Assembly: GCA_947311845.1 (NCBI GenBank) | Contig: CAMZMU010000020.1 | Location: 35,227,560 to 35,291,559 of the forward strand | Source of the DNA: Poa pratensis | Taxonomy: Eukaryota; Streptophyta; Magnoliopsida; Poales; Poaceae | Direction of reading: 5' to 3' | DNA length: 64,000 bases | Program-made: the position numbers and the translations under genes | The notes under the pieces: generated by a model | The model's database searches: none | What the model was told of the DNA's origin: nothing | What the model saw: the letters and a program-made list of their open reading frames with translations, nothing else | Shown: in pieces, positions 57,101 to 64,000 of the stretch | How the letters are laid out: every line of letters starts with the position of its first letter | How positions within the stretch are numbered: the stretch's first letter is position 1

Positions 57101-57300
57101 GAGCCCGGGGGCTTGAACCCGCGCTCAACATGCTCCGCAAAAATCACTACTTCTCCTGGTTGAGGATTGGGGATTACCTCCTCACCAGCCGCCCGCCATT
57201 CGCATTGATCTTTTGGCGGAAGAAGGCCCCGTGCAGATAGGGATTCCAGGAAATCTTCGTCGACCCACGAGCCTTCCCAGTTGCACTTGCGGCGAGACAT
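54168..57300 (-). pseudogene. Antisense multi-exon gene of element 4 (PF04195-like plus coiled coil)
   Basis: ATG 57300 (MSRRKCNWEGSW), 343 bp inside the 3' LTR. Exon 1, about 56422-57300, encodes a PF04195-like domain (VVIFAEHVERGFKPPGSLFF, LGLRFHDIGPNSML, LCEDYLGIPPSIDF). It has one in-frame TGA at about 56722 and ends at a GTAATG donor. Later exon-like ORFs on the same strand: about 55965-56343 (Ser/acidic, KR-rich), 55374-55808, 54816-55241 (strong coiled coil, RLEQHNEVIRDQDQEIKSL) and 54171-54683 (DIWKGMRGYATKFVDNLDL, basic end KRKNK). Exon borders other than the first are approximate. The domain order matches the antisense gene of element 3. The product is unknown; it reads opposite to gag. 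Confidence 0.7.
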
Positions 57301-57643
57301 TTTTCTCAGATCGATGGAGATATCCACCGAAGGATTGTGAGTACGAGAAGCGAGATTGGAGGCGGCGGAAAGGAGTAGCGGATGCGTAATGCAGGACTTG
57401 ATGCAGAACGCTGGGGAAAACGATGAGCCAAGATAAATAACCCAGACGCGGAAGACGTTTAGATCTGAAAATCAACCGTCAAGGCAGGATAAGTCGCGTT
57501 CTTGAGCCGCCAAGAAGAGTTATAAGCCGCAGATTGGAAATAAGAAAATTGGAGTTCAGCTGGGATAATTCACGTGCGCGGCTCAGGGGTTTGTTAAGAC
57601 GAAGGAGCCTTCACTCGAAATCCAAGCTAAACTTGGGGGCTAA

Positions 57644-58159
57644 TGTCGGGGGAATACTTTCTGGATTAACCCGCGGCCCAGTGCGACTTAACTTACTCGC
57701 ACGGACGAAGGCCCACTTGGGAGCAAGCCCAATATTGAACCGCCATAAGGGGAAAGATCTAGAAGACATATCCCGGAGGACGTGAAGACCAAGTAGTCTC
57801 CGAGTAGGCCTCTGTGGATGTATTCCTTATGGGGAAGTTTCCTTTTGTAACCTAGCGAGCCTCTGTGTATATAAAGAGGACTCGCAGGACTTAGAGCGGG
57901 TCAAGCTATCAAGCCCTAAACCCTAGCTCATACGGCGAGTACCAGATCGGATCGCCTCCATTGTAACACCTCGATTATCATATCAATACCAATCTAGGGT
58001 AGGCAGGAAGTAGGTCTTTTACCTCACATTGAGGGGGCCGAACCTGGGTAAATCTGTGTTGATCTTTGTTCCTGCGATCCCAAGCTCGGAGATGCTTGAC
58101 TCGCATAATCCCACACCTACGAAGTCATCTATGACACCTGACGTGACAAACCCACGACA
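57644..58159 (+). mobile_element. 3' LTR of element 4
   Basis: 516 bp with no visible difference from 50310-50825. Preceded by the purine-rich ACTTGGGGGCTAA (polypurine tract, about 57631-57643). Confidence 0.95.
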
Positions 58160-58164
58160 GGTGC

Positions 58165-58450
58165 GTGCAGAGGAATGGTGGCCACACTCTCCACTGTGAA
58201 TGTCTCTGATCAGCATGCGGCCTTCCTCGGGGGGACGCACTTAAGTGCAATTCCATTTGGGCGCTTGCGGTACAGATCTCCCTCGAGGACGTAGTATGAC
58301 TTGGCTTGTCGAGCCACTCGTTCCGCCTCCGCGTCTTCTTCAGGGAGGACTCCCTTCAGCAGGTAGTCTTTCAGTTCATCAACCCAGCCTGTCTCTTGAT
58401 GCACCATAGCCAGCAGCAGACGCTCCCCTGAGGATGGACCGCAGTTGGGT
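58165..58450 (-). pseudogene. Integrase N-terminal part of element 3 (split by element 4)
   Basis: The minus strand carries the pre-integrase linker (YYVLEGDLYRKRPNGIALKC) and the His pair of the HHCC zinc finger (DIHSGECGHH). The Cys pair lies on the other side of element 4 at about 50230. One frameshift occurs near 58225. Confidence 0.8.
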
Positions 58451-58566
58451 GCCCCACCTTCAGGAGGTGGTGGGAGTACTTCGTCTGTGCTTGTGGTTGC
58501 TGCTTCTTGTGGCTGCTTTATGGACGCCTTGGAGAGTCTCTCTTCAAAGATGCCGGCCGGCTGGGC

Positions 58567-59800
58567 CTACCTTGGTGATGCTCGCTTGGCGATGTCATCT
58601 GCGTCCTGGTTCTCCTTTCGCGGGATGTGCATGAGCTCCATGCCTCTGAAGTGTTTCTCGAGCTTGCGGACCTCTTCAAGGTAAGCGGCCATGTGGTCGT
58701 CCTTAGGCGTGTAGCTCTTGTTGGAGAAGTTAACCAGGAGCTGGGAATCACCCTTTATGAGTAAGTGCTTGACACCAAGGGCGATTGCGGCTCTGAGCCC
58801 GGCGAGGAGGCCTTCGTACTCGGCGATGTTGTTGGAGATCTTGTCTATTGTGAAACACAGCTGGATGGCGTAGTAGAGCTTGTCACCTTTTGGTGAGGTC
58901 AGGACAACGCCAGCCCCACCATTGCGGCAGGCGAAAGCTCCATCGAAGTGCATGGTCCAGTGGATTGGCATTGTATCTCCGATGACGCGGTTTTCTTCTT
59001 CGCGAGGCTCCTCAGGAGTTGGGTCTGTCCACTCGGCGACGAAATCCGCCAGCGCTCTCCCTTTTATGACTCTTGTGGTGTCGAAGCGCAAGTTGAATGG
59101 TTGCAGCTCGATGTTCCATCCTGTGACACGATCAGTGGCGTTGGGGTTGCGCAGGATTTGCTCCAGGGGGAAGGATGTGACCACCGTGATGGGGTGGCCC
59201 TGGAAGTAGTGGCGCAGCTTCCTGGAGGCGATGAGGAGCGCGAGGAGGAGCTTCTGCTGCACGGGGTACCGCTCGCGAGCCTCTCGCAGTACAGTACTGA
59301 CGAAGTAAACTGGATGCTCGACAAGGGTCGTTGATGGTGCGACAGCGTCGGCTCCCTCGAGAGGCTTCTCAGGACCTTTGTCGAGGTTTGCCTGTGGAGG
59401 AGCCTCGGCAGGGGTGCTTGCAGTTGACTCGACTTGAGGCTGTGGGTCTGGCACTGGGCCTGGAGAGACTGTCCCTCGTCGGGAGGTTCTGGACTTGGTG
59501 TGGCAGTGCTTTTCTTGGGGAGAACTGGCTCTTCTCTTTCCACCACCAGGACGGCGCTTGCAGTTTGTGGAGTGGCTGCTAGGTACAGCTTCAGATGCTC
59601 GCCCGCCCTGGGGGCTACCATGACTGGTGAGCTAGCCAAGTATTTTTTCAAGTCCTCAAATGCCTTGTCGGCCTCTGGAGTCCACTTGAAGGTGCCGGAT
59701 TTCTTCATGATCTTGAAAAATGGCAAGGCTCTCTCGCCGAACTTGGAGATAAAGCGGCCTAGGCTGGCCATGCATCCTGCTAGGCGCTGCATGTCCTTGA
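58567..59800 (-). pseudogene. Dual RNase H region of element 3
   Basis: 59064-59915 encodes the RT connection and the first RNase H-like segment (FKWTPEADKAFEDLKKYL). A shift near 59400 leads into 58567-59454, with HPVYFVSTVLREARERYP and then a second RNase H with the four acidic ligands visible in MHFDGAF, IAEYEGLLAGL, IKGDSQLL and DADDIAKR. A second, archaeal-type RNase H is a Tat-clade trait. It degrades RNA in RNA/DNA hybrids during cDNA synthesis. Confidence 0.8.
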
Positions 59801-59854
59801 GGCGGCGAGGTGGCTGCATGTCTTCTATAGCCTTGATCTTGTCAGGGTTTGCTT

Positions 59855-60566
59855 TTATGCCGCGGTGGGACACGAGGAACCGAGGAGCTTGCCTGAAGGC
59901 ACCCCGAAGACGCACTTGGCGGGGTTTAACTTGATGTTCACCTTACGCAGGCTGGCAAAGGTTTCCTCGAGATCCTTCAGAGAGTGTCTCCCTCGCGAGA
60001 CTTTGACCACGATGTCGTCGACATAAGCTTCTGCATTTCTTCCCATCTGAGCCCCCAAGGCGATCCTCATGAGCCTCTGGAAGGTGGCGCCGGCATTTTC
60101 AGGCCAAAGGGCATGCAAGTGTAGCAATACACACCACAAGGGGTGAGAAATGCTGTTTTCTCCTCGTCTTCCTTGGCCATTTTGATCTGGTGTAGCCTGA
60201 GAAGGCATCCAGGAAACAGAGGAGATCACAGCCGGCGGTGGAGTCCACAATCTGGTCTATCCTTGGCATGGGGTATGGATCCTTGGGGCAGGCCTTGTTT
60301 ACGTCTGTGTAGTCGATGCAGAGCCGGCCTCCTCCATTGGGTTTTGGGACAACCACACCGTTGGAGAGCCAAGTGGGGTGGGCAACTTCTCGAATGATGT
60401 CTGCTGCTTTCAGCTTCTCTACTTCTTTGATGATGAACGCTTGCTTCTCGGGGGCTTGTTTCCGCGCTTTCTGCTTTACAGGGCGTGCGTCTGGACACAC
60501 GGCTAAGTGGTGCTCGATCACCTCCCTTGGTACACCGGACATTTCTGACGGAGTCCATGCGAACAT
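59855..60566 (-). pseudogene. Reverse transcriptase of element 3, frameshifted
   Basis: 60099-60566 gives the fingers (REVAHPTWLSNGVVVPKP, RLCIDYTDVNKACPKDPYPM, FLDAFSGY). A shift near 60185-60230 leads to NAGATFQRLM and the catalytic YVDD at 60014-60025, followed by LEETFASLRKVNIKLNPAKC. A further shift near 59900 leads into the RNase H frame. The catalytic residues are intact, but the frame is not. Confidence 0.85.
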
Positions 60567-60639
60567 GTCAGAATTTGCCCGAAGGAAGGCGACGAGCGCG
60601 CTTTCCTATTTGGGAGGCAAGCCAGCGCCTATGGTGACG

Positions 60640-61210
60640 CTAGCCCCGAGCCTCAGCCCCCGAGCCGCTGGTGCTCAGCGACACCTTCTTTGTAGATGCT
60701 TGCTCTTGAGTGAACAGCTGCTTCTTCTTCTTGGGCCTCTCGAGAGGCTCCATGTCCTCGTCAGCAGGGAATGCCATGGCAGCGGCCTTGTAGGCGATCT
60801 CGACAGCGCGCGTGGCGTCCTGTACGTGACCACGTATGGTGATGGTGCCACCGCTGCCAGGGATCTTGACCATGTTGTAGGCGTGGTGCGTGACGGCCAT
60901 GAACTTCGCGAGGGCGGGGTAGCCGAGGATGGCGTTGTAGGGCAGGCCAATGTGCGCGACGTCGAAGTCAATTAGCTCGGTGCGGTAGTTCTCCTGCGTG
61001 CCAAAGTGACCGCGAGCCTCACTTGCCCCAGAGGCGAGATTGAGCCGCTGGTGACCCCGGTGAAGGGCCTGGAGGGCATAAGCCACTCGTAGGGCACTTG
61101 AAGCGTCTCGAAGGTCTCGACAGAGATGACGTTCAGGCCTGCACCCCCATCAATGAGCGTCTTGCCGACGGCGATGTTGTTGATGGTGGGGGTGCACACC
61201 AACGGGAGGT
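60640..61210 (-). pseudogene. Aspartic protease of element 3, frameshifted
   Basis: The active site LIDGGAGLNVIS is near 61140-61180 at the end of the gag frame (60972-62075). After a shift around 61000 the C-terminal motif reads YNAILGYPALAKF (G-Y-P where G-R-P is usual), followed by a Lys-rich linker (PKKKKQLFTQEQ). Confidence 0.75.
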
Positions 61211-61214
61211 GCCA

Positions 61215-62991
61215 CCAGTCTTGTAGACTTGGGGTGATCTTGGCGTCGAAGGCGATGGTGTACTGGGACCACTTGAGGGGGCGGGACGTCTCGACCCCGG
61301 GAAGCGCTGCGTTGAGCTCGCGAGCGAACTGCTTGAACTGGTTGTTCGACTTGGGCGCCTTGGGATCCGCCGAGGATGCATGCCATGGCACCCTTGGGGG
61401 CCTGGTAGCCTCCAGGCTCTTCGTCGGGAGATTGTTGTTTTTCTCGGCGGCATTCGCCTGAGTCCCTGGGCCTCTGGAAGTTGCCCTTGCGTCCACCTTT
61501 GCGGTAACCACGGCCTCTGCCGCGGCCACCGCTGCCTTCTTCTTGCTCAGCTGCTTGAGGTCATAGCAGTTCTCCGTCGCATGGCCGCGCCTGTTGTGGT
61601 AGATGCAGAACGGGCGGTTATCCACCTTTTTCTCGCCAGCCTCAGGGAGTCCTCGCGAACATGCTTGCGTCGGGTTCGGCTGCCAGGACTGGTAGGCTTG
61701 CGCTTGTCTCGTCACGCCTCTTCTGGGTCTTGGATCCCTCGACAGGGTCTCTGTCGAGCCCACCTTGACGAAGAGGAGCCCTTCTTCTGCCTTGGCGCAC
61801 TTGTCTGCGATGTCGAAGAGCTTCACCACGGAGAGGGTATCATGGATGCCGAGCTTCTCGAGCATCCTGTGGTTGGTGACGCCCTCTCTGAAGGCCGCAA
61901 TGACGTGCGAGTCCGGGATGTTCGGGATTTTGTTGCGGACTTGGCTGAAGCGCTGGATGTACCTGCGGAGGGTCTCGCCAGGCTTCTGGCGCACAGCCGC
62001 AGGTCGTTGTAGGTGAGGGCGCGCTCGTACGTGCCCTTGAAGTTTGCAACGAACTGCTGGCAGAGCTCCTCCCACGAGTCAATGGAATCCTCGGGAAGGT
62101 TCAGGAGCCACGACAAGGCGAATCCTTGAGAGCGTGGGAGAACCAGTTGGCCATGACCTTGTCGTCTCCCCCCGCAGCTTGGATGGAGGTGGTGTAGAGC
62201 TGCAAGAACTCGATGGGGTTGTTCGTGCCGTCGTAGCCCTTGGGTAGGTCAGGCCTGAACTTCTGTGGCCAGACGACGCGACGCAGGTTGCGGGTGAAGG
62301 CCGCGCATCCTGTGGCGTACGAGGCGATGCCACCCTGAAGAACGGCGGTTCTGTCGCCCCGCTTGGCCGATTTCCTCGACGATGCGCTTCTGGAGGTCCT
62401 TCTGGCGCTCCATTTCCACCCCGCGTCTGGGGTGTCCGCTGCACGATTTGACAATCGCACGGCGAAGACGCGTGGGATGCGGCCTTGTGCGCCGCGGCTG
62501 GAGGCGGACCTGGCGGAGGCGGCGGCGGAGGTGTGCCATGCGCGGTGGTTCCAGCGCGTCCGGAGTTGTGGTGCACCAGAGAGCGCGACGCCACCGGAGC
62601 AGCGCGCGGTGCCGCCGAATGTCGACGAGGTGCTGGGCGGCCGAGCCAGTTGTCGTGCGCCTCAGCTGTGGGGCGGTAGCGGAAGAGCTCCGCGGCCATG
62701 AGCAGCGCGGTGTTTGGGCTGGGCGCTGGACGCCCAAGAGTGGAGGCGCGTGGCGCTGGGACGGATGCGAGGACTCAGCGTCCTCGCCGTGCCCTGGTCG
62801 ACGTCTTCGTCGAAGCGGTCGTCGTGGTGGCCGTCGTCGTCCTCGGGGTGCTCCACACGCGGTTCAGCGGTGTTGCGCCCCGTGGCCGGCTGGCGCGGGG
62901 ACGGCCGCGAGGGTTGGTGGTGTTGGCAGCGGGCTCGGTGGTGCCCTGCCTGACGCCCGCCGGGTGGCGCGAGCTCGCGAGTGTCCGCCAT
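61215..62991 (-). pseudogene. gag: Gag of element 3, frameshifted
   Basis: Likely start is ATG 62991 (MADTRELAPPGG), 37 bp after the primer site. After Pro/His-rich and basic segments in shifting frames, the core gives FRPDLPKGYDGTNNPIEFLQ, WLLNLPEDSIDSWEELCQQF and QKPGETLRRYIQRFSQVRNK. The zinc knuckle is CIYHNRRGHATENC (CX2HX4HX4C). At least three one-base shifts (about 62370, 62110 and 61980). It would build the particle. Confidence 0.75.
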
Positions 62992-63026
62992 GGTGCAGAG
63001 GTCGTGAAGGTTGAAGACGCGCCTCA

Positions 63027-63046
63027 GCCCCCTACCTGGCGCGCCA
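63027..63046 (-). other. Primer-binding site of element 3
   Basis: The minus strand reads TGGCGCGCCAGGTAGGGGGC, two bases inside the 5' LTR. It differs from the primer sites of elements 2 and 4, so a different tRNA primes this element. Confidence 0.8.
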
Positions 63047-63048
63047 AT

Positions 63049-64000
63049 TGTCGGAGAATGACTCCCACGAAAAGGGATAGTCAAGCTCACGAAGAGAGTT
63101 CGTGTAAGGGGCTGAACACGTTGGTCAAACAACCCTCAACCTGCACGGCGACGGTGCTCGTCGAGCAAGAGGAGGGACATCACGACAGAGATGAACACCA
63201 GCCCGTACCCAGGTTCACGGCCCTCGTGTGGAGGTAACACCGCTACTCCTGCTTGTCTGTATTGCACTGCTTAGAGGTTACAGTACAATGAGCTTGCCGA
63301 GGGCTCTCTTTTGGCAATGGTGTACACGAGGAAGGGAAGCATGGTCTTCTTCTTCCTTGCGCGTAAGTGGTATGCTGAATGAGAATGCGATCCTTGCTAC
63401 GGTGCACTCCTCTCCTTTTATAGGCGCCCCGTGCTCCTCCCTGCGCTTGCGCTGGAGGGCTGTCACGTGGCGAGAAGGTGGAGCGTGGTGCACCGCAGCC
63501 CGGTCCATGGACGCGGTCCATGCGTAAAGCTGACTCCTGTGCAGAGTAACCACCGTCCATGCAGGACGGCCAGCTGGGGCCGCAGAGGAACGTGGGGTGC
63601 CCACGGTGACGTTGGCCGTGGAGCGTAGCGCCGGCCGGTCCCCTTATCACCAAAGAGGAAATCCTTGTAGTCCGGCGGATGGCGCAGCTTTGTTGACCCC
63701 TTTAATCACCAAAATGGCAACTGCGGCGTCGTCGTCACCGCGCGCAGCGCGCGTCACTCTGCGGCCGCTGCAGAGCCCATGTGCGCTCTGCAGAGGTTGC
63801 TTTGCAGCGAAGTGATCTCCACGAGGGCTTGGATGCCCTGTAGAGAATTCGGCGTTGACCCTCTCTCCAGGGGAGATTACCTTGAAGAGGGGGCAGCAGT
63901 GAAGAGAGGCCTCCGTAGGCCTCTGTTGCCTCCAAAGCCCTCGCGAGGCAATTCGCCATCAAGTGTCGAGGGCCCGTAGAGGACAGGCCCAGCACACCCC
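63049..64000 (-). mobile_element. 5' LTR of element 3 (incomplete)
   Basis: Aligns with 43162-44203 from TGTCGGAGAATGACTCCC to ...CAGCACACCCC at the window edge; roughly 30 bp are missing. It has many single-base deletions relative to the left copy. ORFs within it have no family content. Confidence 0.85.

Larger units (their letters stand above)
50310..58159 (+). mobile_element. Tat-type pol-less LTR retrotransposon, element 4 (7850 bp)
   Basis: LTRs 50310-50825 and 57644-58159 are both 516 bp, and I found no difference between them by eye. Target duplications GGTGC at 50305-50309 and 58160-58164 are perfect. The internal domain holds a primer site, an LTR-initiated leader ORF, gag, protease, only about 30 codons resembling the start of RT (53380-53460), non-coding DNA and an antisense multi-exon gene. 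RT, RNase H and integrase are missing. It is inserted in the integrase zinc-binding region of element 3; the host frame is continuous across the site if element and one duplication are ignored. The identical LTRs imply very recent movement using enzymes from elsewhere. Confidence 0.95.
43162..64000 (-). mobile_element. Tat-type LTR retrotransposon, element 3 (runs off right edge)
   Basis: The 3' LTR is 43162-44203 and the 5' LTR starts at 63049 and continues past 64000. Minus-strand order: primer site, gag, protease, RT, RNase H, a second (archaeal-type) RNase H, integrase, non-coding, then a plus-strand (antisense) gene next to the 3' LTR. A dual RNase H, a CX2HX4HX4C Gag knuckle and an antisense gene at this position are hallmarks of the Tat clade. 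Every coding module carries single-base frameshifts. The two LTRs differ at many places, including a roughly 46-bp segment present only on the left, so this is an older insertion. Element 4 (50310-58159) is nested inside. The target duplication cannot be tested because the right flank is outside the window. Confidence 0.9.

Noticed and set aside
62382..63014. 210-codon plus-strand ORF
   Set aside because: Mirror of element 3 gag coding sequence on the opposite strand; Arg-rich low-complexity translation.

Overview
This 64 kb window looks like nuclear DNA of a grass, most likely a Triticeae species (wheat, barley, rye or Aegilops group). The evidence is several LTR retrotransposons of Athila and Tat type, tRNA-Asp-type primer sites (TGGCGCCGTTGCCGGGG), Tat-type elements carrying an antisense gene of the 'putative gypsy-type transposon' (PF04195-like) family, LINE debris, and very few host-like genes. 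There is nothing bacterial, organellar or CRISPR-like, and no intact tRNA or rRNA gene.

Layout. 1-9189: minus-strand Athila-type remnants, arranged as two different LTRs (3569-5020 and 7697-9189), each followed by its primer site and an internal domain without pol. A 122-bp retroposon with a perfect 16-bp target duplication sits inside. 9190-17152 is a low-copy island with a decayed LINE (11219-12655), diverged local repeats and three small two-exon genes with a KKxK-type N-terminus (13182-16154). 17153-25147 is one complete minus-strand, pol-less element with gag and protease. 25148-35284 continues the low-copy island: local a/b/c repeats, a broken env-like fragment, retroelement-derived non-coding DNA, a first exon of an unknown gene (29065-29580), a 2.5 kb segment with inverted ends holding a long AATGGTTC minisatellite, a RING-H2 (ATL-like) gene broken by one base, and a LINE tail.

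35285-64000 is a nest of retroelements. A truncated LTR tail abuts an Athila-type gag-protease remnant (37193-38906, plus). That remnant is interrupted by Tat-type element 2 (38907-43161, plus). Element 2 is interrupted by Tat-type element 3 (43162 to beyond the window, minus; gag-PR-RT-RH-aRH-INT plus an antisense gene). Element 3 is interrupted, inside its integrase zinc-binding domain, by element 4 (50310-58159, plus). Element 4 has two 516-bp LTRs in which I see no difference and a perfect GGTGC target duplication. It lacks almost all of pol but keeps gag, protease and a multi-exon antisense gene, so it must have been copied recently with enzymes supplied by another element.

Reading frames in all elements except parts of element 4 are broken by single-base shifts. 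Family names such as Sabrina, WHAM or Fatima are not assigned because no database comparison was possible. Frames, splice sites and repeat matches were read by eye; exact identities and ages need alignment.
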